The position numbers were made by a program, and so were the translations under genes. This document shows, in pieces, positions 53,087-62,771 of a stretch of 64,000 nt of DNA. Location: the NCBI RefSeq assembly GCF_000003815.2, contig NC_049997.1, forward strand, positions 13,651,567-13,715,566, read 5' to 3'. The number at the start of each line of letters is the position of its first letter. The stretch's first letter is position 1. Under the pieces are notes generated by a model. That model was not told where the DNA came from. It saw nothing but the letters and a program-made list of their open reading frames with translations, and made no database searches. The DNA comes from Branchiostoma floridae (lineage: Eukaryota > Chordata > Leptocardii > Amphioxiformes > Branchiostomatidae).

Positions 53087-55253
53087 ACACAAACTTTGAT
53101 GTAACATACAAATTACATAATGGAACATGTATTAGTCACTTTATGTTAAACTTTGTACTAAGCAAATATTGGATGCTTCCTCTATCACAAATAGTCTGCA
53201 TTTGATCTCATCTAGTTTCAAAACTTTCCAGCCTCCATTTTTCTTTCTCAGAAAAACTAAAAATCAACTTCAATTGTAGGTAAAAGGTATCTGTTTCTCA
53301 AAACTAGACATTGAATTAAACAACTTTACAATCTCTCACCTGGACCTTCACATGCCTGAAGAAATTGCTGATGAGACTCTTCCCAGTATTTGGAATCCAG
53401 TAGTTTCTTCTTGAGTGCTGCAGCCCTGCTAAACTCTGCTTCTGACATCTGTAGTACTTTCTCAATCTGATCTGCCCACCGTCTGACATCTACAGAATCA
53501 TTACCCGTGATGCCAAGTACTGAGTGGTGGAATGCTGGGATGACCTTTATGACTAAGGTTGCAAGTCCTGATTGGTCAGATATGAGGACTGGCACGCCGG
53601 CTGCCATGGCCTCCAGACCAGTCAGACCAAAGGGTTCTGTACGGGAGGGCATGAGAACCAGGTGGGCCTGCTGCATGTCTCTGCAGATGTCTTCCTGTGT
53701 GCCTTGTGGGAGAAGTGTCGGAATCAGTTTTCCTGAGTTGATGCTGGCTTGAAGAATGTTCATACTGGCCCGATACTCTTCTTCACTTACACCACGGATC
53801 CGCAACTGTATTCTCTCATGACTTCTTTCTGCAACTCTTGATATGGCGTTTGCTACAAAGTCAAGACCTTTCTGCTTCTCTACTTCCTTAACCTTAGTGA
53901 TTAACAGAACAACTTTCTCTTTTGTTTCTCTGTACTGCACTGTAGTCTTCTGGAACATGTCTAAAGGTTCAGGCAGAAAGAGGTAGTGAATTGGCCTCTT
54001 GTCTTCAGGAATTGCACAAAATGTGTTTGTAAAGTGGTCGTGTATATGGTGCCCCACAGAAAACACAGTATCTGCTTTTGCTGCATCTTGTCTGATGGAC
54101 TCTTCCTTCTTCCCAATGCCCATGGCTTTCTCCTCTTCCTTGTACTTTTCCGTGTTCTCTGGTATTGTCTTGATGACAAGACTGAGGTTTGCTTGGGGGA
54201 AACGCTGTTCTTTGATAGCTGCCGCTGCACTGCTGGTGAGAGCAGCATGGCCCACAATCCACCCTACATCCTGTGGGAGTCTGGGATAGCGGATGATGTG
54301 GTCAAAGGTCAGCCAATCCAGACAAGGTTTCCTTGTGTCTTCTTCTCTGCGGGTTGGGAGGATGAGCTCCACTCCATCAGCCTCAGCACACTTCCTGTCC
54401 TCCTCTGTATCCTCCAAAACTGTACAGTAGACTTTCCTCCCTACTCCTGTCAGGATTTGAACCACCTCCCGGTTGATGATGGAAATGTCCTCTTCAGATG
54501 ATGCATACTGATCAGTCACTAGCAGAACTGCATTGGATTCTGAAGAAGTAAATTCACTCTTTGTTGGAAATGAAAAGGGTATATTACGTCACTGTTACTG
54601 TAACAGTAACTCTCTTCAAACTATGAGTCTCTGCTATGTGCCCTATAGCCTGCCTGACCTTAATGATTGACAACGAAAAAGTTCACAAACTTCCCTTTTA
54701 CAAAAATACATGCTTTCCATATCAATGACTTAGATGGTTGGAAAATTACTAAGATGAGTCTTAGTCCAACCTTTCAACTTGAATGTATATTGATTCAACT
54801 TTTGTATGTTGTAAATGTCTTTGAATTGTCTCTAAAATGTCTGCTTTAACTTTGGAGGACTTTGACCTCTAAATTTAATTTTGTTTTAATGAAAGTCAGT
54901 ACCTTTCAGTTATTGCAAAAAATGTCACTAATAGCTTTATTATAAGATGCACTGTTGTTGATGTCTGGGAGTGAAACTGTCGTTAAAAGATGAGCAATCC
55001 AGCTGAAACTTCTGCAATTATTGATTCAAAAATGGCTACACTTACTTTTCGTAGGCCCGGTGAACTTTGATCTCAAACAATTAGGTTTGTTGTATGTGTG
55101 CAGTATTGTCTTTTTCTGTTGGTAAATGTTGGAAAACTAACTTTGAAGCATTGTTAGAATTTATCTAGCTTACATGCTTACAAAGAAAACACACAACTGA
55201 AAGTCTTTACCTTTTCCCAAAGTGTTGTATCTTGTAATTGTTGCGACAGCCAT
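47233..55253 (-). CDS. Copy 2: glycosyltransferase / TRADD-N-like / TPR multidomain gene
   Basis: Minus-strand exons: 55253-55211 (ATG), 54539-53340 (glycosyltransferase), 52949-52848 and 52756-52664 (linkers), 52279-51749 (TRADD-N-like), 51314-51198 and 49682-49503 (linkers), 48819-47233 (TPR). All seven introns are GT-AG, phase 1. A net 4 nt insertion near 47898-47907 shifts the TPR frame, ending the protein at 47876 (about 1,069 residues); without it the length would be about 1,282. The start MAVATITRYNTLGK joins directly to SNAVLLVTDQYASS, so this copy has no death effector exon. There is no signal peptide or membrane segment, hence probably cytosolic. An inferred immune or death-signalling role rests on domain content alone. 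Confidence 0.8.
48902..49500. other. Intron with AT microsatellite
   Basis: The copy 2 intron between the last linker and the TPR exon. It contains poly(T) at about 48907-48919 and a (TA)n run near 49049-49062. No coding content is recognised. Confidence 0.6.
49503..49682 (-). CDS. Linker exon 4, copy 2
   Basis: 180 nt, phase 1-1: DDRQTTEVPLEISELVSLDI, then ELEQLMEQPRKR, FSVGSKSSGYHTGTPGSG and PSRPDSPTG. The Gly/Ser/Pro-rich second half looks disordered with possible phosphosites. A homologous acceptor and exon start (DDQQTTAAP) appears at the right edge of the window at 63964. Confidence 0.7.
49913..50420. mobile_element. TTAA-flanked MITE with CpG-rich core
   Basis: The ends AGGGACATAATGTA are inverted copies and are flanked by TTAA at 49909-49912 and 50421-50424, as for piggyBac-type insertion. 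The core at 50050-50260 is rich in CG and contains an inverted pair CTTACTTCCGG / CCGGAAGTAAG, which holds two ETS-type CCGGAAGT sites, plus CCGCCATTTT (YY1-like). It lies in a copy 2 intron. No transposase. Confidence 0.75.
50757..51189. mobile_element. hAT-like MITE with 8 bp target duplication
   Basis: The inverted ends read TAGGGCTGGGTA(C/T)CGGTAC, 433 bp in total, flanked by perfect ATTTTTAC copies at 50749-50756 and 51190-51197. Eight-bp duplications mark the hAT superfamily. The interior has inverted and direct GGTCCAGGTCC words. A truncated copy lies at 43351-43826. Confidence 0.92.
51198..51314 (-). CDS. Linker exon 3, copy 2, next to a MITE
   Basis: 117 nt, phase 1-1: DETPGNHDPKSMSTVDQT then MELQDSPSVKPKG. 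Acceptor TTCAG, donor GTAAAAAT. The donor bases 51197-51190 are also the target duplication of the MITE at 50757-51189. No counterpart is seen in copy 1. Confidence 0.65.
51749..52279 (-). CDS. TRADD-N-like domain exon, copy 2
   Basis: 531 nt, phase 1-1, open. Over 90 percent identical by eye to the copy 1 exon, including EGSVLCELRFDHRDSQVEF and GGMPLYVHIEVDEADFQRG. The main difference is one extra codon at the end (FFHDG against FLEG). Strong conservation while neighbouring introns differ means either recent duplication or purifying selection. Domain name by pattern only; a coiled-coil adaptor is the alternative reading. Confidence 0.65.
52664..52756 (-). CDS. Linker exon 2, copy 2
   Basis: 93 nt, phase 1-1: GNDTQKTAEVQKRKRADS then DEDRKVVKLG, nearly the same as the single linker exon of copy 1. 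A QKRKRADS basic patch could act in nuclear import. Confidence 0.75.
52848..52949 (-). CDS. Linker exon 1, copy 2
   Basis: 102 nt, phase 1-1: GTDVLKPAKVQKRKSDATLT then an acidic end KEELKLG. Homologous to the next exon (52664-52756) and to 36824-36919 of copy 1, so this linker was duplicated within copy 2. Confidence 0.75.
53040..53093. repeat. (AC)n microsatellite
   Basis: About 50 bp of AC repeat with one interruption in a copy 2 intron. It makes a VCVCVC open frame on the minus strand that is not coding. Confidence 0.95.
53340..54539 (-). CDS. GT-B glycosyltransferase exon, copy 2 (intact)
   Basis: 1,200 nt, phase 1-1, no stop. Parts of a GT4-type domain: CLDWLTFDHIIRYPRLP, WIVGHAALTSSAAAAIKEQ, KAMGIGKKEESIRQDAAKAD, a KVKEVEKQKGLDFVANAI segment before the C-terminal Rossmann half, and AHLVLMPSRTEPFGLTGLEA with an intact EX7E motif (Glu codons 53635-53637 and 53611-53613), followed by AGVPVLISDQSG. 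EX7E glutamates bind the sugar nucleotide in retaining GT-B enzymes, so catalysis is possible. Substrate and acceptor unknown. The N-terminal half is shorter than in classical glycogen synthases, and no signal peptide points to a cytosolic reaction. Ends YWEESHQQFLQACEGP. Confidence 0.82.
55211..55253 (-). CDS. First coding exon of copy 2
   Basis: ATG at 55253-55251, 14 codons (MAVATITRYNTLGK) plus one base, then donor GTAAAG. Phase 1 matches the glycosyltransferase exon at 54539. The context CAAAATGGCTGTCGC resembles a YY1-type initiator, which would put transcription start close to the ATG; that is speculative. Confidence 0.65.
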
Positions 55254-56639
55254 TTTGTCATTGTGATGTTTGCCTAGACTGTAACCTTAGAATGCTGGGA
55301 CTAGTATTGACTGAAGTTAGTTAATATTTACCTGTCATGTGATCACAAAGTTTGCTAATGAAACCATCACAGTATGTTTGCTAAAAGCTAATACTATGGT
55401 GCTGAAGGCTTTGTACTCACTGATGTTAAGGCCAAACTAAGATATTTCTTACTTTACTTGGCATAAACATTTATCATGTACTATTTGAGCAAATCAGTTT
55501 CAAGTTCAGCAATAGAATTTAGTCAGTTTCTTGCTGTTCTCGTGGTGCAAAACAAGTAGTGTCTAGATTCTGAACACATATGAATCAATTGACCATTGGC
55601 ACTCCTATAGTATAACACTGTTGAACAGGCAGTTCATTCTGGTAATAGGTAGCTAGATGTTGCGTTTAGATCCATTTAGAAAAAGTATCATTAAGTATGC
55701 ATTAAACTTCACTTTTGAGTGATTATTTGCCTTTTTACAGTCTGGACTTGTCCTTTTCTTGTCTAATACATTGTGTATGAAGTTGTTGTCCTTGGTGCTG
55801 AAGTTCCATCAAATGTAAGATTTGCACATGTGTTAGTTATCAACCTACCAGTACCTACTTAAGTAGATATCAAATTTACCATGATTTAAAAAGTTGATTT
55901 TTCATAGCTAGAAATCCTTCATTTCTGTTTTCTGCAAAGTGTACTTGCAAGTTATGTGTGCACTACTCCAGACAATGTCAAATCTCATACGTTTTGTAGC
56001 TGTGAGGCTATCATCAGGTTCCATCTTTGCTGTGGAGTTGTGGAACTAAGTTCTCCCCCCCCCCCTCCTGTTTAGTGATTGGCCCAATTTTGTCTACCCT
56101 CTCCAGATGGACTCATCTGGTGACCTTTGACATATTGCCATAAGCACAAAGATGGAAGTTTTGAAGCAGCATTCTTCACCTCGAGACTGTGTTGTTTATG
56201 GCAAAACATGACAGGAGAGGCTGCACAACATTCTGACTTCCTCGGCAATTCTTCAGATATGTGAGTGTTTCAGTTTTGTATGGATCTATAACATTAAATC
56301 AGTTGATTTCAGAGGGAGGTTTAACAAAATTATTTTGCATCACAGTACAGGGGAGGGCAGGAAACAGGAAGGTTTGATGCAGATAAAGTCAGTTTAAGCA
56401 AGGAGGTTAGTCTTAAGATTTTGCATGACCTTTCCCCGAGTTTTATACTGGTCCTAGCAAAGGTCATCTCTGTTGAACTTCTCTTGACCATTTCACAGAC
56501 TCAAGATTGAAAATCTGACATGATGGATGTTCCCATGCCAGGTCAGTTTGGGTCAACAGACATTTTCATAGCTTACTCTAGTCCTGGTTACCAAGAAGGT
56601 AGATATCAAATGTACATGTATTCCATATTTGTGACAGCT
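55254..56639. other. Upstream region of copy 2
   Basis: No exon recognised. One stray copy of the CCTTGGTGCTGAAGTTCCATC motif lies at 55790 and a C-run near 56056. This is the most likely place for the copy 2 promoter. Confidence 0.4.
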
Positions 56640-56796
56640 GTCTCCATTTTTGACCATTATTTCATCACTAAGTCTTACAGATTTTCTGATTGAGATCCCT
56701 TGATCCAGTGTGTCACAAGAACACAATTTGACCTACCAACCTGCTGAAGCTATTCACAGATTGTATTAAAGAGAAGTTGACGATGTTTTGATTGAA
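56640..56796 (-). repeat. Duplicated 3' flank, unit 3, left part
   Basis: Matches 28555-28700 of unit 1 (CTACCAACCTGCTGAAGC, ATTCACAGATTGTATTAAAG) and ends GATGTTTTGATTGAA, where LINE A is inserted. It resumes at 62772. Confidence 0.85.
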
Positions 56797-56876
56797 GTTT
56801 ATTATTTATTTATTTATTTGTATCAGGCCCATGGCCCATAAAAACAGACACAGAACAAAGATTTACAAAGCTACAC

Positions 56877-59681
56877 TTACAAATACTTTACATAATGTCG
56901 CCAGAATGTGCTGTGGCAAAAGCCGTCCGAGTGTACAAGCACTCTAATTATATCATTGTCAGACGACAGCAGGCGTGTTACAAATGAGTAGGTGACCTTG
57001 CGACGCCTTGCGTCAAACATGTCGGTCCGGTTATTCACAAACAACCAACTAGTGCTTGTATGCCTGCCGACCGAAAAGAGCAGTTTCATTGCGCTGTGGT
57101 AAGCCACTCGTAGCTTGGAGATCGTACTCACGCTGTAATTACTCCAGATTTGGGCACAATACATCGGGGAGCAATACGCTGAGAACAACTCACTTTTTAC
57201 CGCCGCTGAGCAGTAACGAAACCGGCGGAGGAGTGAATTTGCCCGAGAATAAAAGCCTCTGACGTGAGCTCGGATTGCTGCGTCATCCGAAAGATCAGGG
57301 GTAATTATATACCCAAGATATGTGGTAGAAGAGGCATACTTTAAGGCGGTACCGTACAGCATCAGCGGCGGCAAAGGCATACTCATGCGGAAGCGGCGAC
57401 ACGGGAAGTACATACATAGTGTTTTCGATTCATTAAACAACATGTCAATATCCGCTCCAGATAGCTCACAAATACTAATCAGTCTCTGCAACGCTTTAAC
57501 AGACGGACAGACGAGGCAAATGTCATCCGCGTACATCAAGTGGTTGACTAAGGTGTCCCCAACATAGCAACCGACTCCAGACCTCAGTAGCTCGGTACTC
57601 AAATCGGATACATACACATTGAACAAGATTGGTGACAATATGCTGCCTTGAGGCAAACCATTCATAGCAGTAAATGTATCCGAGAGGGTGTGGCCCCAAC
57701 GGACACAGAATGACAACGTACTATACCACACGACCAGGAATCTAACTAGGTACATCGGAACTCCTCGATCCATAAGTTTTTTAAACAATGTCCAGTGGTT
57801 TACACGGTCAAACGCTTTGGATGCGTCCAGAAAACATGCAAATACAGGAGAGCCCCTTTGTCGATAATACTGAATAATTTCTTTGAGGGCAAATATACAT
57901 ACTTTAGATCAGTTCCATGTTTCTTCTTAAATCCGAACTGGTTGCTCGGGGAGCATAGGAAATCGTCAAGGTATGTCAATAGTACAGATTCGATGACTTT
58001 TAACAAGGGGCTGGCAATTGCAATCGGACGATAACTGTCCTTGTTCGAAGCATTACAATACAGGGGCAAGTACAACGTTCAGAATGCTAGGTGGCACATA
58101 GGCGTGTCTAAGCATAGAGGAAATTAAAATTGAAAGCAGAACGGGTATTTGGGGCCCGGCGTTCTTAAGATGCTCAGCTGAAATGCCCTGCACGTCACTA
58201 GCCTTCCCATTGGATAAGTCATTGATAGCATCACATACCTCTCCTACTGTTACCGTGGTTACATCGCTAACATCAGATTCCATTGCATGCATAACAGATG
58301 GTTTGTGATTAGCGGAATTAACCGAATTAAACAAGGAACTGTAGTAGTTTCTCCACATATTGGCAATATCTGTAGCCCCCGTGTAACCATCAACCGTGCT
58401 GGGAAGATTTGGCTTGGAGCGGTTTTGCGAAGGCAGAGCATTCCAAAAACTCTTGCAACCCCCCTGATGAAGATGCATGGCAAGCGCGTCCGCTCTAGAC
58501 TGGGCCTCAGAGCGGCGACACTGCCTCAGTAACAGCTTAAATTTCGCCCTTGTTTTACGCATAATATTCCAGACCGCTCCATGCCTAGGACGGCCCAACT
58601 GCCGCCAGAGAAGGAAAGCATCTCGGGCGGCTTGATGGGCCTCCTTGACAACGGCGTTCCAGCCGGGTACAGAGTAAGGGGAGGATCGTTTCTTATTAGG
58701 GAGGGAAGCGGAGGCGGCTGCATGAAGAGTGTTTATTATCTGGTTGGAAAGGTGAAGGATGGCATTCTTATGAGTATTATTATCACAGTTAGGGTTGTTA
58801 CAGTAGAGAACGTCATCGGGGATGAAGATATTAGATAGGAGTGTATTAGAGTAGGTTTGGTAGCAAAGCAGATCGGCTGGAGTTGCGCGTTCCCAATTAA
58901 CATACTTAACATTCATAGGTGGGTTCTCAGCTGTATTTACAAACAATGGCTCCCAGTGGAACGATACTTGCAGTGGGAAATGATCGGACGACAGGAAGCC
59001 ATGATCAACCTTCATGTCTATGATGTTGTTATGCATGGTTTCGGAACAGACGCAATGGTCCAACCAAGATGTTGTCCCATGAGCGTCACTAAAGTACGTA
59101 AAAGTGTCATTGGGAAGCAACTCAACATCGCTGACATGAAGGTTGTTGTCCTGACAAAATTCATACAGCATGGGGGCAAACCGCCCATCAGGACGGGTGT
59201 TAAAGTCACCCATAATACATATGTTAGAGATACCTAGATCATTCGAAAGTGACTCGATCTTACCAAGATTTTCCATAAACAGATCAGCATGATTAACACA
59301 GTCAGTTGGCATATAAACACATACAAGGAGCATTTGTCTATCTCCAGACTTAACACTTGCGGCTAAAATTCGATCCTCATCGCAACTCTCGATACTGACC
59401 TCTAGACCAATGTTCTGCCTCCAAAGGACAGCTACACCGCCATATGGGCGACCTTGAAGAATACCCTCCTCTGTGTTAACGGGGGAGGTACCGAAAGCTA
59501 AGAAATCATCATCGAGTTCTGATAAAAGGTGCAGGTCCTGCGGGAGTAACCAATGTTCCTGCAGTAGAACAATGTCGGAAGTTTTACAAAGGTCTTTCAC
59601 AACCTGAACAGAGTTTTTCAGCGATCGGCAGTTGTAAGACACAACATTCACGGAAGTCAACTGTCCTTGGTTGTTATCCAT
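56877..59681 (-). pseudogene. LINE A ORF2: endonuclease and reverse transcriptase, two frame breaks
   Basis: ATG at 59681-59679 overlaps the ORF1 stop as TAATG. Residues 1-235 are an APE-type endonuclease with all usual motifs: SYNCRS, LQEHW, YMP, GDFNT, SWLDHC and SDHFP. The reverse transcriptase follows, with KDSYRPIAIAS, DASKAFDRVNHW (motif A), NGLPQGSILSPILFNVYVSD (motif B) and MYADDICLV (catalytic YADD). The frame breaks at about 58060-58075 and again at about 57880-57900, so the copy is inactive unless these are sequence errors. It ends at 56877. Confidence 0.88.
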
Positions 59682-60826
59682 TAGTGATCTCGAGGAGCAG
59701 ATCGTTGGTAGAATTTCCTTACCAGGATACCACTGGGCCAGAAATCCGGCGACAAGATCTTTTCAGAGTCGGCCTTTCCGATCACCAGCTTGAAGGATGC
59801 GTAGGAGCCAAAACGCGTCACCAGTTTCTCACAGTCTACAGGCTCCATCTCGTTGTCGTGTAGAAACTGGGTCAAGGATTCAGCGGATGTTTCCACACTA
59901 AGTCTCGACACAAACACCTCGACAGGTCGGGGTTTCGCCACTACGAGGGATCCTTTGTTGGATGCCCTACCGACGATGGCCTTGCCGCGTCGACGACGAC
60001 GGACTTGCGTAAAGCCGCTGTTGTCGTCAGTAACACTGGGCCTGGCAGGCGAGGAAGCCAATGTTGTTGTCGGGACTACAGTTAGTTGGCGCTGTTTTCC
60101 TGTTAAGCGAGGGGTCGGAGGAGGTGCCGACTTATCCTGGCTTAGCACAGTTGCGTAGGATCGGCACTCTTGACTGATCGGGACGTCCTTCATGTGATCA
60201 GATTTGATGTCGCGAAGTTGTTGCACTTCAGCTCTGAGTGAGGCAAGCTCAAATTCCAGGTTCTCGACTGATCGGGCGTTGACCTCCATGGCTTTGGTGA
60301 ATTCCGATCTGAGCCTGAAGTTGTCCTGCGAGGCCTCCCGTATAACAGCCATCTCCTGTCTTACCATCCTGACTTCCTGCAGACACAGGGACACGTCAAA
60401 GTTGGTAAGATCAACAGCTGGGAGATGCAGCTTTACTGAGGCGAACATCGGCACTTCAGTCGGCGGGGTTGAGTGCAGAACCTCGAGAATATCCAACATG
60501 TTGGACGGACACCTGTCGGCACCCCGTCGCTTTTTGTATCGGTCTGGCGGGCTACAGAGACCATAGACAAGCTTCTTGCTGGTCTCAATATCCTCCTCAG
60601 TGTAAGTCTCACAGCAGACCTTGACGATGATGTCGTTTGGAGTGGTGTCCATCTTGTTTACCACATAACACAGTAGATCATTCACATATACACTAGAACG
60701 GTCACATGTAGCTCCTGGATCACTACACCTAGGCGATCTGCCAACTGAGACACATCTAGGGCACAGCAAGACGTCCCCCTGACAAAGGCGAGCGCCGCCA
60801 GCCTTGCACTTATCACAGTTTGGCAT
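59681..60826 (-). CDS. LINE A ORF1 (RNA-binding protein)
   Basis: ATG at 60826-60824, 381 codons, stop TAA at 59683-59681. It starts MPNCDKCKAGGARLCQG with a Cys-rich zinc-finger-like region (CDKC, CPRC, CSDPGATC) over the first 50 residues. Then comes a coiled coil around MVRQEMAVIREASQDNFRL and LEFELASLRAEVQQLRD, a basic RRRRRGK patch, and an RRM-like C-terminus (VEVFVSRLSVETSAESL ... WPSGILVRKFYQ). It would bind LINE RNA. The frame is intact. The open frame extends further upstream from a TTG into the junction with LINE B, which I do not use. Confidence 0.8.
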   Translation of the reverse strand: MPNCDKCKAGGARLCQGDVLLCPRCVSVGRSPRCSDPGATCDRSSVYVNDLLCYVVNKMDTTPNDIIVKVCCETYTEEDIETSKKLVYGLCSPPDRYKKRRGADRCPSNMLDILEVLHSTPPTEVPMFASVKLHLPAVDLTNFDVSLCLQEVRMVRQEMAVIREASQDNFRLRSEFTKAMEVNARSVENLEFELASLRAEVQQLRDIKSDHMKDVPISQECRSYATVLSQDKSAPPPTPRLTGKQRQLTVVPTTTLASSPARPSVTDDNSGFTQVRRRRRGKAIVGRASNKGSLVVAKPRPVEVFVSRLSVETSAESLTQFLHDNEMEPVDCEKLVTRFGSYASFKLVIGKADSEKILSPDFWPSGILVRKFYQRSAPRDH

Positions 60827-60881
60827 ACCTGAGGGGGAGGGGGGCGCCCTCAGAAATCTGACCGGTAGAAATAGGTCCAAC

Positions 60882-62656
60882 TTTTTTTTTAATACTTTTT
60901 TAATACTTTATTCAGAAAAGATGTGCTTTGCAGCCCCAAAACGGGCTGAATTATGCAACAAATTCACAGACTTCAAGTGTCCACTAACAACTGATTGATT
61001 CACAAAACTTTACGTATTATTGTCGAGAATCTGCGAGACAGCATAATTCATGTTACCATACACATTTAAAAATTGAATACATTAAAAGAGATAGATCGGT
61101 ATATACAATGTCATTGGAAAGTTCTGGTGTCCAATTGTCAAACAATATTTACATGGCGTGGTTGTGGAGTTCTATCGCCTGATACAGAAACGACTTTTGC
61201 AATCTTTGAGTTCTGCATTTGGGCACAGTCACATGGTTTTGGTTCCGTAGTGCTCGTCCAGTCTTCTGTAATCTGGTGCTAGGAACCATGGAGTGGAGCG
61301 GATGTTTGGCGTCCTGCATCTGACTGAAGAGAGTTTTCACGGCTGACTCTCGTCTCTCCTGAAGGCTCGGGAGAGGGGTTGTTGGAACACTGTTGTTGTT
61401 GATTATTTTTGCTGCCCTTCTCTGAACTGCTTCTAGTGTTTGTTTCTCTGCTAGGGTGCAACCAACATACACGACATTAGCATACTCTAGAACAGGTCTT
61501 ATAAGGGTGGTGTAGACTGTTTCTAGGTCCTCCGGTGGCATCCCACCTTTTTTGAGCATGCGGAGAAAGTGGAGGCGTGTCGACCCTTTCTTTGCCATGT
61601 GAGTGATTTGGCTGCCCCAGCCAAGGCTGCGGTGGAGTTTAAAACCAAGGTAAGTAGCGCATTCGACAACCGGAACCTCCTTGCCTCCAAGGATGAGAGG
61701 AAGGGGAGCAGGAACATTTCTTGAAAAGCAAATTCGTAGCTCATAGGACTTATCACCGTTCATTATCATATTGTTCTTGTCAGCCCAAGTGTCCAGATGA
61801 GTGGCTTCTTCTTGCATAGTTGTGTCACTTGCAGCAGCGTTGCAGGGAATGTTTCTAGACAGTCCGATGTCATCTGCGTAGCCGATGTTGTTTGTTGTTG
61901 CGTACACGGTTGTTCTTGATGACATGTAAACAAGGAAAAGATATGGTGATAGAACTCCCCCTTGCGGTACCCCGGATGACACGTCACGCCAACTACTGTG
62001 TCGATCATTGGCGACTACTCGTTGTTTTCTGCCTGTTAAGTAGCTGTGAATCCAGGCCAACATCTTTGGTGGAGTGCCACGGACTGCCAGGAGTTGAAGA
62101 AGGATTCCGTGATCCACTCTGTCGAACGCTTTCGACATGTCTGCCAACAGCACGCGAACCATGGATGTGTTACTGTTGTCCAGGTTTGACAGCCAGGTCT
62201 GATAGGCTTTGACGAGTGCGAGTGTTGTAGAACATTTGGGCATATAGGCATATTGGTCCTTGATCCAGGGTTGCATAATGGGCAAGAACTTGTCCAGTAC
62301 AAGTCGTTCGTGAACTTTCCCTAGTGAAGAGATGAGAGAAATCGGTCTCCAATCTTTCTTGCTGGTGGGGACAGCCGTTTTGGGGATAGGGCAGACATTT
62401 GCCATTTTCCAGCCAGACGGCATGATGCCAGCGTTGTAGGAAAAGTTCATCAAGTGGCTGACGACAGGAGCTAAATCCTCGCAGTACAGACTCAGGACCC
62501 AGTTGGGAATGTTGTCCGGTCCGCACGCCTTTCCGTGTTGCAGGTGTTTCAGGTTGACTTTCACTTGGCCTATGCTGCATAGTTCGTCAGAGCCAGCGAT
62601 GACAATCGTGAGCGGCTTGGATGTGCAGGGCGCACAGACAGGAGAAGCCCGACTTC
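60882..62656 (-). mobile_element. LINE B, 5'-truncated non-LTR retrotransposon nested in LINE A
   Basis: 1,775 bp between GTCCAAC copies at 60875-60881 and 62657-62663. The 3' end is the A-rich tail (AGTATTAAAAAAAAA on minus). Joining the flanks across one GTCCAAC restores continuous LINE A 5' sequence. The endonuclease part is missing, as is usual for 5' truncation. It inserted after, or into, LINE A. Confidence 0.85.
61149..62656 (-). CDS. LINE B reverse transcriptase (partial, open)
   Basis: About 500 codons open to the stop at 61149. It contains LKHLQHGKACGPDNIPNWVL, DWRPISLIS, VLLADMSKAFDRVDHGILL (motif A), SSGVPQGGVLSPYLFLVYM (motif B) and GYADDIGLS (catalytic), then the thumb region TYLGFKLHRSLGWGSQI. 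No start codon of its own; the first residues of the open frame come from LINE A. It differs clearly from the LINE A reverse transcriptase, so it belongs to another family. The lack of stops suggests recent insertion. Confidence 0.88.
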
Positions 62657-62771
62657 GTCCAACTGGGGTAGCCAAATAGGCTCATAAGAGCACACAAAGA
62701 TCAGGTGAAAGGACTAAAAACAAGACAGCTAAAATTCCGCGTCCTTCACCGAGCGACACCGAGCGATTGAA

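Larger units (their letters stand above)
56797..62764 (-). mobile_element. LINE A, non-LTR retrotransposon with nested LINE B
   Basis: 5,968 bp on the minus strand between perfect GATTGAA copies (56790-56796 and 62765-62771). Units 1 and 2 show the empty site at 28690-28702 and in unit 2. The 5' end at 62764 is GC-rich and the 3' end is an AAATAAATAAAT-type tail. It encodes ORF1 and an endonuclease/reverse transcriptase ORF2. Without LINE B it is about 4.2 kb and looks full length. The general layout fits the CR1/Jockey group; I do not assign a clade. Confidence 0.88.

Noticed and set aside
53986-54501. 171-codon plus-strand open frame
   Set aside because: Antisense shadow of the copy 2 glycosyltransferase exon.
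56797-62764. LTR retrotransposon or endogenous virus
   Set aside because: There are no long terminal repeats, protease or integrase; the APE endonuclease and 3' tail identify non-LTR elements.
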